From contig NZ_AP028934.1 in the NCBI RefSeq assembly GCF_036323475.1, positions 1,178,001-1,242,000 of the forward strand: a stretch of 64,000 nucleotides of DNA, in the 5' to 3' direction. Source of the DNA: Solobacterium moorei (GTDB taxonomy: Bacteria > Bacillota_I > Bacilli_A > Erysipelotrichales > Erysipelotrichaceae). Below the pieces are notes generated by a model. That model was not told the origin of the DNA and ran no database searches. It worked only from the letters and a program-made list of their open reading frames with translations. A program made the translations under genes and the position numbers. This document shows, piece after piece, positions 15,898 through 24,236 of the stretch. Position 1 is the stretch's first letter. The number at the start of each line of letters is the position of its first letter.

Positions 15898-16572
15898 ATG
15901 AAGATAAATATTGCGATTGATGGACCTGGAGCAGCGGGTAAAAGTACCATTGCTAAGTGTCTAGCAAAGAAATTAAATTATGTACATTTAGATACAGGTG
16001 CGATGTATCGTAGTACTGCATATAAGGCTTTACAAAATCATATTAGTTTAGAAGATGAAGAAGCTGTATGTGAGATGCTAGAACATACGAAGATGCAATT
16101 ATTGACGGATGGCTCTATCTTCTTAGATGGCGAAGATATATCAGATAAAATTCGTACTAATGAGATAAGCCTAGCAGCAAGTCTTGTATCTAAGTTGGCA
16201 AATGTACGCCGTATGCTTGTTGCACGCCAACAAGAAATGGCAAAGGAAAAGGGCTTCATTATGGATGGTCGTGATATTGGAACTGTTGTTTTAACAGATG
16301 CGGAAGTAAAGATCTATATGACAGCCACCCCAATGGCCCGTGCGAAGCGTAGATATGATCAGAATATTGCTAAGAATATTCCGACTGGAAGTATCGAAGA
16401 AATAGAGAAGGAAATCGCAGAACGCGATTTACAAGATATGACACGTGCCAATTCGCCACTTAAGAAAGCGGATGATGCGGTTGAAATTGACACAAGTGAT
16501 ATGTCAATTGAAGAAGTGACAGAACGTATCTATGATCTTGCTAAGCCTTTTATTGAAAAGGAGGTTTTGTAA
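15898..16572 (+). CDS. cmk: Cytidylate kinase
   Basis: Phosphorylates CMP and dCMP with ATP. It has 224 residues: a P-loop IDGPGAAGKST at the start, the DTGAMYRS motif near residue 35, MDGRDIGTVV near 125, and RRYDQ in the lid region. Length is that of the standard bacterial enzyme. The ATG at 15898 is chosen for the family N-terminus MKINIAIDGPG; the five codons before it lie in the previous gene. The cmk-der-gpsA order is common in Bacillota. Confidence 0.96.
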   Translation: MKINIAIDGPGAAGKSTIAKCLAKKLNYVHLDTGAMYRSTAYKALQNHISLEDEEAVCEMLEHTKMQLLTDGSIFLDGEDISDKIRTNEISLAASLVSKLANVRRMLVARQQEMAKEKGFIMDGRDIGTVVLTDAEVKIYMTATPMARAKRRYDQNIAKNIPTGSIEEIEKEIAERDLQDMTRANSPLKKADDAVEIDTSDMSIEEVTERIYDLAKPFIEKEVL

Positions 16573-17885
16573 TGCATAGTGGAGTAATCGCAATTGTTGG
16601 TCGTCCGAATGTTGGAAAATCAACAATTTTTAATCGTATTGCGGGTTCTCGTGTATCTATCGTTGAGGATTTTCCTGGTGTAACACGTGACCGTATTTAT
16701 ACAACGGGTGAATGGACTGGAAAGAAATTCCAACTCATTGATACAGGTGGTATCCAATTAGCGGATCAACCATATCAAGAAGAAATTCGTGCACAGGTAC
16801 AAATTGCGATGAATGAAGCGGATGTTATCCTTTTTGTTGTAAACGGTAAGATGGGTATGACAGATGATGATTCCTATATTGCAGGTATCTTACAGAAACA
16901 GACAAAGCCGGTTGTTCTTGCAGTAAATATGATTGATGATTCAACTCGTATGATGAATATCTATGAGTTTTATAACCTTGGTTTGGGTGATCCAATTGCT
17001 GTATCTGGTGTACACGGTATTGGTATTGGTGATGTGTTAGATGAATGTTTACGCTTGATGCCTGAAGAGGATAAAGAAGATAAGCATACAGGTATTCATA
17101 TCGCTGTTATTGGTGAACCAAATGTTGGTAAATCTTCACTCGTAAATGCAATCCTAAAGGAAAAACGCTCCATTGTTTCTAACGTACAGGGTACGACGCG
17201 TGATGCGGTAGATACACCATTTATTTATGAAGGAAAACCATATGTTATCGTTGATACAGCAGGTATTCGTAAGCGTGGCAGGGTGTATGAATCTGTTGAA
17301 AAGTATTCTGTACTAAGAGCGATGACAGCGATCGAACGTTGTGATGTGGCTTTATTTGTTATCGATGGTGAAGCAGGTATCCGTGAACAAGATAAGCATG
17401 TTGCAGGATATGCATGTGAAGCAGGGAAACCAATCGTTATTGTAGTCAATAAGTGGGATGCAGTTGAGAAGGATGATAAGACAATGAATGCGTTTATTGA
17501 GCGTATTCGTATTGAATTTGCGTATCTAAGTTATGCGCCTATCGTATTTGTAAGTGCTCTAACACATCAAAGAGTAGATACAATTATTCCGGTCGTTGAT
17601 CAGGTATATGAAAATTCATGTCGTCGTATTGCTACAAATATCCTCAATGAGGTGATTACTGATACACAGATTACAACACCAGCTCCAGCACGAAATGGAA
17701 AACGTTTCCGTGTATACTATGGTACACAGGTATCTATCCAACCACCAACATTTGTACTTTCCTGTAATGATCCACGACTCATGCACTTTACGTATGAACG
17801 ATTCTTAGAGAATTCATTGCGTCAAGCATTTGATTTTATTGGTACACCAATTCGTATTGTTGTTAGAAAGAAGGTATCCGAATGA
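16572..17885 (+). CDS. der: Ribosome-biogenesis GTPase Der (EngA)
   Basis: A double-GTPase needed for 50S subunit maturation. It has 437 residues. G domain 1 contains GRPNVGKST near residue 10 and DTGGI; G domain 2 contains GEPNVGKSS near 183, DTAGIRK and NKWD. A C-terminal KH-like domain ends VVRKKVSE. The start codon shares a base with the cmk stop (TAATG), so translation is coupled. All GTP-binding motifs are intact. Confidence 0.96.
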   Translation: MHSGVIAIVGRPNVGKSTIFNRIAGSRVSIVEDFPGVTRDRIYTTGEWTGKKFQLIDTGGIQLADQPYQEEIRAQVQIAMNEADVILFVVNGKMGMTDDDSYIAGILQKQTKPVVLAVNMIDDSTRMMNIYEFYNLGLGDPIAVSGVHGIGIGDVLDECLRLMPEEDKEDKHTGIHIAVIGEPNVGKSSLVNAILKEKRSIVSNVQGTTRDAVDTPFIYEGKPYVIVDTAGIRKRGRVYESVEKYSVLRAMTAIERCDVALFVIDGEAGIREQDKHVAGYACEAGKPIVIVVNKWDAVEKDDKTMNAFIERIRIEFAYLSYAPIVFVSALTHQRVDTIIPVVDQVYENSCRRIATNILNEVITDTQITTPAPARNGKRFRVYYGTQVSIQPPTFVLSCNDPRLMHFTYERFLENSLRQAFDFIGTPIRIVVRKKVSE

Positions 17886-18871
17886 AAATATGTGTATTAG
17901 GAACAGGTAGCTGGGGTACAGCTCTAGCACAGGTTTTAGCGGATAATCAACAAGAAGTTATTATGTGGGGTATTGATCCGTGTGAAGTTAAAGATATCGA
18001 AGTAAATCATCACAATACAAAGTTTTTTGAAACAGAAATCAATCATGACATTCATGCAAGTACAGATTTATCTGTTGTGGCAAATGCAGATGTAGTATTA
18101 GCGGCAGTTCCGACAATAGCACTCGAAGAAGTACTTACAAAGGCTAGTCAACATCTAACAAAGCCGGCGATTATTATCAATGTCGCAAAAGGTTTCCACC
18201 CTGTTACACATGAACGTTTGAGTGTTGTGATTTCTAAGATCGTTCCACAAGAAAAGTGTAAGGCTATCGTATCCTTAATTGGGCCATCGCACGCTGAAGA
18301 AGTTATTCTACGTTTGATGACTTCAGTTAACGCGGTAAGCGATAACGAAGAAGCTGCTAAGACGATACAGCACTTATTCTCTAATCAATATTTCCGCGTA
18401 TATCGTAACTCGGATGTGATTGGTGCTGAGATTGGTGTTGCCATCAAGAATGTGATGGCAATTGCGAGTGGTATTCTAGAAGGTAGTGGTCAGGGTGATA
18501 ATGCAAGAGCTGGTCTTATGACGCGTGGTCTTGCGGAAATGACTCGTTATGGTGTTGCCTTAGGTGGTAAACAAGAAACATACTTAGGTCTTGATGGTGT
18601 AGGTGATTTGATTGTTACATGTACATCACGTCACTCCCGTAACTTCATGGCTGGTTACCAGATTGGTTTAGATCAAGGTGCGAAGAAGTTCTGGGAAGAA
18701 AATAAGAAGACGGTAGAGGGTGTATTTGCATGTAAGGTTGTTTATGAAGAGGCGAAGAAACGTAATATTTCGATGCCTATCACAAATGAAGTTTATGCAG
18801 TACTCTATGAAGGGAAAGCACCATTAGATGCTATGAGAGATTTAATGGCAAGAGATTTAAAGGCTGAATAG
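17882..18871 (+). CDS. gpsA: Glycerol-3-phosphate dehydrogenase [NAD(P)+]
   Basis: Makes sn-glycerol 3-phosphate from dihydroxyacetone phosphate for phospholipid synthesis. It has 329 residues with the Rossmann motif GTGSWGTALAQVLADN at the N-terminus. Conserved GPSHAEE and the catalytic-lysine segment GVAIKNVMAIASGI follow; GLGD-type glycines lie in YLGLDGVGDLIVTC. It overlaps der by 4 bases (ATGA) and ends with a strong terminator. Confidence 0.96.
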   Translation: MKICVLGTGSWGTALAQVLADNQQEVIMWGIDPCEVKDIEVNHHNTKFFETEINHDIHASTDLSVVANADVVLAAVPTIALEEVLTKASQHLTKPAIIINVAKGFHPVTHERLSVVISKIVPQEKCKAIVSLIGPSHAEEVILRLMTSVNAVSDNEEAAKTIQHLFSNQYFRVYRNSDVIGAEIGVAIKNVMAIASGILEGSGQGDNARAGLMTRGLAEMTRYGVALGGKQETYLGLDGVGDLIVTCTSRHSRNFMAGYQIGLDQGAKKFWEENKKTVEGVFACKVVYEEAKKRNISMPITNEVYAVLYEGKAPLDAMRDLMARDLKAE

Positions 18872-18877
18872 TGCATT

Positions 18878-18904
18878 GGACATCTATGTGTGATGTCCTT
18901 TTTT
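18878..18904 (+). terminator. Intrinsic terminator after gpsA
   Basis: GGACATC pairs with GATGTCC across a 7-base loop, followed by six T. Confidence 0.85.
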
Positions 18905-18931
18905 GTGCATAAAAACTTGATAACTTAAGTC

Positions 18932-18969
18932 AAGAAGAAATTTCTAATCTTTAGTGATTTCTTCTTTTT
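18932..18969 (+). terminator. Second hairpin downstream of gpsA
   Basis: AAGAAGAAAT pairs with ATTTCTTCTT followed by T residues. It is AT-rich and could be a back-up terminator. Whether it belongs to the chromosome or to the end of the nearby IS110 element is unclear. Confidence 0.45.
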
Positions 18970-19037
18970 CGTTTTGTGCATTATTAAAACAAGAGAAATT
19001 ATATCTCCCATTTTGCTAGATTAGGTTTATACTGTTG

Positions 19038-20258
19038 CTAAGAATGATATAGAGTACCATTCTTACATAGGCTATAGATTATGACCAGTAATTTATGAGC
19101 ACTAGCAGTATAGGCAGCTTTAGACGACAATGGGCATTGGGTCTGCTGTCTTTTCTTTTTGGTGAATTCATATAGTGGATCTTCTTTGCGCAATCGATAA
19201 TTACATTGTGCACCAAGGTATAAAAGGCATCGCAAATACTTATTGCCTTTCTTTGATATCTTGAGATGCAGTCCATCAATATCTCCGGATTGTTGTATCT
19301 TTGGATTCAAGCCTGCATATGCCACGATAGCCGCTCTGTTATCAAATCGGCTTACATCTCCAAGCTCTGCTATGATACGGGCTGCCAGATTCTCTCCGAT
19401 TCCAACAATACTAACAACAGATGCAAAATAAGGACATGTTCGTGCTATCTCTATCATTTCCTTCAATAGTGAATCGCATTTTTTCTTCTGTTCCTGCACG
19501 TTCTCTATCAAGCTTGGCAATTTGACTACTTCTATATCATCGATATCACATCCTGAATAGCACTCCTTTGCCTTCTCGTAGATCTTATGTACGATTCTTT
19601 CTGTATATCCTTTTAAATGACCTGTACGATGCCCAACGGTCTTAACGATGGTATCCTCTCTATGGCCCAATAGTAAGGATGGATGAGGATATCTTTTTAA
19701 TATCTCCATTGGGAGTGGATCATACAGATTTTGATTCCCTTTAAAGGTCTTATCAATCCTTGGATATATGATATCCAGCATGGATCTCAAACTCACTTTG
19801 CGTTTCCGAAGATGAACCAACTCACTTTCATATATACGGCTCAATTGATAGAGTCTTTTGTACTCTTGTGGTTGTGCTTGATATTGTCTTAGTCCCTTCT
19901 CACAATAGTACGCTTTTGCGATATGTGCACAGTCTAATGCGTCTGTCTTATTACTATGTAGGGAGGTCTTGCGATAGGTCGCAGATAATAATGGAGAAAT
20001 GATGTAGTACCTTATCTTGTGGTCTTCAAGATATTTTTGTAGTGGTCGATGATAGACACCTGTAGCCTCAAAGATAACTGGTATATCTTCTCGTTCTGTC
20101 TTAGCTTCAAGGTCTTTGATAGTTTGCCCTAATTTCTGGAAACCATCGATCGTAGCGGAAAGCTGCTTTGGTTTTCGCATTGGATGTCCATTCTCTATGA
20201 AGGGCTGGTAGTGACAGGAACCCTTTGATACATCCACTGTAATGATTGGTCCTTCCAT
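19038..20258 (-). CDS. IS110-family transposase (DEDD type)
   Basis: A 406-residue recombinase of the IS110 family. The N-terminal RuvC-like DEDD domain has TVDVSKGSCHY, VIFEATGVYHRPL and SNKTDALDCAHIAKAY. A coiled-coil linker follows. The C-terminal Tnp domain contains VGIGENLAARIIAELGD and AYAGLNPKIQQSGD, then KKGNKYLRCLLYLGA. The ATG at 20258 follows AAAGGAGTATTCCATC; the longer frame to 20318 lacks a site. Members use an element-encoded bridge RNA to choose target and donor. The coding frame is complete. Exact element ends could not be set, as the family lacks conventional inverted repeats. Confidence 0.92.
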   Translation of the reverse strand: MEGPIITVDVSKGSCHYQPFIENGHPMRKPKQLSATIDGFQKLGQTIKDLEAKTEREDIPVIFEATGVYHRPLQKYLEDHKIRYYIISPLLSATYRKTSLHSNKTDALDCAHIAKAYYCEKGLRQYQAQPQEYKRLYQLSRIYESELVHLRKRKVSLRSMLDIIYPRIDKTFKGNQNLYDPLPMEILKRYPHPSLLLGHREDTIVKTVGHRTGHLKGYTERIVHKIYEKAKECYSGCDIDDIEVVKLPSLIENVQEQKKKCDSLLKEMIEIARTCPYFASVVSIVGIGENLAARIIAELGDVSRFDNRAAIVAYAGLNPKIQQSGDIDGLHLKISKKGNKYLRCLLYLGAQCNYRLRKEDPLYEFTKKKRQQTQCPLSSKAAYTASAHKLLVIIYSLCKNGTLYHS

Positions 20259-20530
20259 GATGGAATACTCCTTTCTTTCTGATATGCATAATGTCTTGGT
20301 AAACTTCCCCATCCCCACATCCGACTATTTTTCTGGCTTATATACGACATATCTAACTGTTTCCTGGATTGTCATCTTGATAAAGCAGCCTAAGAATATA
20401 GGAGGGAAGCAGAACGCTTTTTATTACGGACTCAATGATATCACTGGTCTAAAAGAAGGTACGTTCTCACTTTACCCAGACCAATTCCCATACATGCCTG
20501 TACGAGAAAGGCCAGAAACATTCTAGTGTC
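20259..20530 (-). other. Non-coding IS110 segment, candidate bridge-RNA locus
   Basis: About 270 bases upstream of the transposase have no convincing gene; a 94-codon plus-strand frame here has no recognisable family or ribosome site. In IS110-group elements the bridge RNA is encoded on this 5' side, and the other side has much less spare sequence. The assignment rests on position only; I did not derive the two guide loops. Confidence 0.4.
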
Positions 20531-20572
20531 CCTGACCTCTATATCATATTCTTCTTCTGAAGTTTTTTCTCT

Positions 20573-20601
20573 GAAATCAGGACTAGATTATTCCTGATTT
20601 C
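20573..20601 (-). terminator. Distal hairpin downstream of the PBP gene
   Basis: GAAATCAGGA pairs with TCCTGATTTC around a 9-base loop. It lies between the PBP terminator and the IS110 non-coding end, and no clear T-run follows directly. Confidence 0.4.
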
Positions 20602-20611
20602 ATAATAGAAA

Positions 20612-20635
20612 AGAATCTATATCGCTATAGATTCT
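20612..20635 (-). terminator. Intrinsic terminator of the PBP gene
   Basis: AGAATCTATA pairs with TATAGATTCT around a 4-base loop. On the minus strand TTTTCTATT follows. It lies 7 bases past the PBP stop. Confidence 0.75.
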
Positions 20636-20641
20636 CTTGGG

Positions 20642-23236
20642 TTATTTTGTATCTTTGGCGGCTGTAGCGTCTGGATCGTAATAGCCAGCATCAGTACAGA
20701 TGGTTTCTGATTTCTTACCACTACTTGTCATAAAGTAACCACAGGCTTTGATTTTACCTTTGAAATATTCTGGGATACCTGCATACATGTTTGTCTTACT
20801 CGTTACGGAAGTAATATAGACATCATCCTGATACAAGTCCGCATAGAATTTACCATTTGCGGATGATTGTAGGAAACTGTTGTACGCAAGACAAGCTCCA
20901 GATTTCGAAATGTTGTTATAGTTATCCTTTAGGGATATATTACGGCTGCCAGAACATGTATCTTGTGTTAGCCAATTAATATACACAATTCCATTTGAAA
21001 TAGAAGCGTTAAGGCCTGCTAAATAACTGTTATTGTTACGATAGGAACTTGTGTATTGTGTCGGTGTGTAATTTAAACCACTAGAAGATACTTGCGAGGT
21101 AATTGTCTTGCCGCCATAATTTGAACCATCATTTGTGACGTGCGGATATGTACCATAGAGATAAGTGACATCTTGTACATCACTTGGTTGAGATACGCCT
21201 CCAATTGTATCAGGAGAGATATAGGATTCAATATCTAACATATGACGATTGATTTGTCCTGGTGTATTCCAATCTCGCCAAGTAGGGAAGTATGTCATTT
21301 CACCATCGATTGCTTGGTCAAATCCATACCATACTGCATTGGTGTATTGTGATGTACTAGCGACCATCCATTTATCTTTCGCAGCTCCACTTGGGATACC
21401 GTATTGTAAACCGTCATTACCCCAGTCGGTTGTACCAGTCTTTGCATAGACTGGATAACCACTCTGTAATATCTGCATGTGATTGTAATATTTATTTTGA
21501 TTAACGTTATTTTCCATCAATTGGTCTACTAAGTAGGCACTACCAGATGAGAGTGCTCGTATGTTCTGATTTTGTGGTTCATATACATTACCATCATCTG
21601 TTAGAATTCGACGAATCGTATGTGGTTCGTTATAGACGCCTAAGTTGACCAACATCGCATGTGCAGCTGCCATCTCAGCGACGGAAGCTGTAAAGTCATT
21701 ACCACCGATTGCGTAGGATAGATGATAATTACTGTATTTCACCTGTGAAAAGCCAATCTTCTTAAGGTAATCGACCACCGCATCAGAACCAATCTTGGCT
21801 GTAACTTTCTCAAGAGTTTGGATCGCAGGGGTATTTAAGGAGTTTGCCATTGCGTCCTTGATAGTAACATCACCCTCATATTTGCCGTTATAGTTTACTA
21901 GAACACGTTGTTCTGCAGGATAGGTAATTGGTTTATCAACTAAGACTTCATCCAAAGAATATCCTAAATATTCAAATGCAAGTGCGTATTCTAATACAGG
22001 TTTGATACTAGAACCTGGCTGTTTGTATTGCTGTAGGGCACGGTTTAATAGACGTGATCCACCATCACCACCATAGTTTCTACCTCCACCAACACCAACG
22101 ATTTCACCATTCTTATTGTTGAGGGTAATCATTGCAAGCTGTACAAGGTCACTTTCAAAGTCAACGACTTCGCCATTTTGAATCGCTTCAATCTCGGTTT
22201 GAATCGTTGGATCTAATGCGGTATAGATTGACATACCGGTTGATAATGGATCAAGACCAGTCATGCGTTGTACTTCATCTAATACAACGTCTAAATAAGA
22301 TGCGAAACGTGTATTACCTGTATTAAAGTTAGATTTACCAACAAGTGTATCTTCAACTTTGATGGATTTGGCTAGTGCGCATTCTTCGCTTGTAATATAG
22401 CCATGATATTGCATCAGATCTAATACATTATTACGACGTTGTGTTGCATAATCTAGGTAGTTATATGGGTTATAGGTATTTGGTAAGTTGATAATACCTG
22501 CAAGTAGTGCAGATTCTGCGAGTGTAAGCTGACTTGCGTTTTTACCATAGTAGTATTGGGCAGCTTTTTGTACACCACGGATACGGTCACCAAAGTTTAA
22601 CTTATTTACATATAACTCAAAGATTTCTATCTTGCTGAGTTGTTTCTCTAACTGCATACTCAGCACAATCTGTTGTGCCTTATAGGAAAGGGTAGCAGAA
22701 CGCTCTGTACTGTTATCACCATCTTCGATGGAGAAGTAAGTATTCTTAACTAGCTGCATCGTGAAGGTTGATCCACCTTGTGTATTGTGACGTAATACGG
22801 TTTCTAATACAGACTTCGTAAAACGTGGAATGTCAAATCCATTATGCTCGAAGAAACGTGAATCTTCGACGGATAGGAATGCGTCAATTAAAGATTCAGG
22901 CATTTGTTCATATGGGATATTCTCACGATAGTAGGTGCCAATTTCCGTTAGGAGTGTGCCATTACCATCATAGATTTTTGAGGATTCTGTACTAATTAAA
23001 TCATCTACATTTAACGTTGGCATACCTTTTAAAAGTTTACTTGCATAGCGTACTGCATAGATGCCGCCAACGACATAGATGCCGACGACCAAAACCATAA
23101 ATACAGTTAATATCTTCTGCCAACGTAATTTACGTATATATTTCTTTCGCAATTTTTCGCGCTGCTTTTCATCTGGCTGTTCGACTTTTTCCGGATGATC
23201 AAAGTCAGGCAAAAATGACTTTTTCTTTTGTGTCAT
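20642..23236 (-). CDS. Class A penicillin-binding protein (PBP1A-like)
   Basis: A bifunctional peptidoglycan glycosyltransferase and transpeptidase, 864 residues. A cytoplasmic basic tail and one membrane helix (about residues 38-62) come first. The GT51 domain has EDSRFFEHNGFD and GGSTFTMQLVKN. The transpeptidase domain has SxxK in PGSSIKPVLEY, SxN in ANSLNTPAIQ and KTG in YAKTGTTDWG. The C-terminal 200 residues form a Ser/Asn/Tyr-rich extension with a beta-sandwich look. All catalytic motifs are intact. It is followed on the same strand by a terminator and lies 14 bases downstream of degV. Confidence 0.93.
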   Translation of the reverse strand: MTQKKKSFLPDFDHPEKVEQPDEKQREKLRKKYIRKLRWQKILTVFMVLVVGIYVVGGIYAVRYASKLLKGMPTLNVDDLISTESSKIYDGNGTLLTEIGTYYRENIPYEQMPESLIDAFLSVEDSRFFEHNGFDIPRFTKSVLETVLRHNTQGGSTFTMQLVKNTYFSIEDGDNSTERSATLSYKAQQIVLSMQLEKQLSKIEIFELYVNKLNFGDRIRGVQKAAQYYYGKNASQLTLAESALLAGIINLPNTYNPYNYLDYATQRRNNVLDLMQYHGYITSEECALAKSIKVEDTLVGKSNFNTGNTRFASYLDVVLDEVQRMTGLDPLSTGMSIYTALDPTIQTEIEAIQNGEVVDFESDLVQLAMITLNNKNGEIVGVGGGRNYGGDGGSRLLNRALQQYKQPGSSIKPVLEYALAFEYLGYSLDEVLVDKPITYPAEQRVLVNYNGKYEGDVTIKDAMANSLNTPAIQTLEKVTAKIGSDAVVDYLKKIGFSQVKYSNYHLSYAIGGNDFTASVAEMAAAHAMLVNLGVYNEPHTIRRILTDDGNVYEPQNQNIRALSSGSAYLVDQLMENNVNQNKYYNHMQILQSGYPVYAKTGTTDWGNDGLQYGIPSGAAKDKWMVASTSQYTNAVWYGFDQAIDGEMTYFPTWRDWNTPGQINRHMLDIESYISPDTIGGVSQPSDVQDVTYLYGTYPHVTNDGSNYGGKTITSQVSSSGLNYTPTQYTSSYRNNNSYLAGLNASISNGIVYINWLTQDTCSGSRNISLKDNYNNISKSGACLAYNSFLQSSANGKFYADLYQDDVYITSVTSKTNMYAGIPEYFKGKIKACGYFMTSSGKKSETICTDAGYYDPDATAAKDTK

Positions 23237-23250
23237 GGAACCTCCATTTC

Positions 23251-24099
23251 TTAGCAGATTTTAAAATATTGAATCGCAATACAGCCAATGCCTGTATGTA
23301 CTGCAATTGCGTTAGGTAATTCAATGACTTGAATCTTTGCAGTAGGAAAGCGTTCTGTCATTGTGTGATATAGATTCATTGCTTCAGAAACATTTGCAAC
23401 ATGTGCAATTGTAATGAGTGTATTCTCATCGGGGTTATCTTTGGCAATTTCATCTACCGCAGTGCTAAGTGCTTTGCGGAACGTACGAACTTTTGTTAGG
23501 GTATCAACTTTACCTGCAGTCTTTTTGTTGATTTGTAAAACAGGGATAATCTTTAAGAGTTTTCCTAATTTTGCCGCAAGTGGAGTCATGCGACCACCGC
23601 GAATAAACTGATCCAGTGTTTCTGGAACAAGTAATGTATTTGTAGAGTTGATGATATTTTCAACGAGGATTTGAATTTCAAGATGAGACTTACCTTCTTC
23701 ATACCACTTCTTAATATGCGTGATTAAGTAATCCTGGACAACTGCAGTTACATAGGTATCGATACAAATTATCTTGATATCTAAACTATTAGCAATTGCG
23801 GTCATTGTGCTGATTGTGCCAGAAAGACCATTACAAATAGGTACAGCGATGATTAATTCAACACCCTGTGCCTTTAGACTTTCAAAACATTCTTCAATAA
23901 TACCTGCAGATGGTTGGGAAGTAGTTAGAGCTTTTCCTTCCTTCATCAAGCGAATACAGTCATTTCGATTCAATGTTTCCATATCTTGATATGTTGTATC
24001 ATCTACGCTGATTTGCAAAGGAAGACTCACAATTCCTTGTTCTGCGTATTCGTGAATGGATTTTCCAGTACCACTATCTGTAACAAATGCAACTTTCAT
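23251..24099 (-). CDS. DegV-family fatty-acid-binding protein
   Basis: A 282-residue EDD-fold protein. DegV/FakB-type proteins bind a fatty acid and, in many Bacillota, present it to the FakA kinase. Features are MKVAFVTDSGTGKS at the start, the TSQPSAG motif near residue 60, an internal GGRMTPLAAKLGKLLKIIPVL block, and the C-terminal HTGIGCIAIQYF segment. The ATG at 24099 is chosen for the MKVAFVTDS start and the upstream GTGAGGTCAA. It is probably co-transcribed with the PBP gene. Binding of a particular lipid cannot be read from sequence. Confidence 0.88.
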   Translation of the reverse strand: MKVAFVTDSGTGKSIHEYAEQGIVSLPLQISVDDTTYQDMETLNRNDCIRLMKEGKALTTSQPSAGIIEECFESLKAQGVELIIAVPICNGLSGTISTMTAIANSLDIKIICIDTYVTAVVQDYLITHIKKWYEEGKSHLEIQILVENIINSTNTLLVPETLDQFIRGGRMTPLAAKLGKLLKIIPVLQINKKTAGKVDTLTKVRTFRKALSTAVDEIAKDNPDENTLITIAHVANVSEAMNLYHTMTERFPTAKIQVIELPNAIAVHTGIGCIAIQYFKIC

Positions 24100-24224
24100 A
24101 CTGATTGACCTCACTTTTAAAAATGTATCATTTAATATTATATCGCAGTTTTACCTCTTTTTTAATTTTAAACGACAACATTAACTTTTCTTTTAAGTTA
24201 TTTCTTAATAGTATCCCCTTAGGG

Positions 24225-24236
24225 TATAATAATTAC
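24225..24236 (+). promoter_or_regulatory. -10 box next to the dnaE start; probable leaderless transcript
   Basis: TATAAT at 24225-24230 ends six bases before the dnaE ATG at 24237. With normal spacing the transcript would begin at or within a base or two of the ATG. No Shine-Dalgarno sequence is present. The -35 region is poor. Confidence 0.5.

Noticed and set aside
20242-20526. 94-codon plus-strand frame upstream of the IS110 transposase
   Set aside because: No ribosome site or recognisable family; it starts inside the transposase gene in antisense. Read as part of the IS110 non-coding end.
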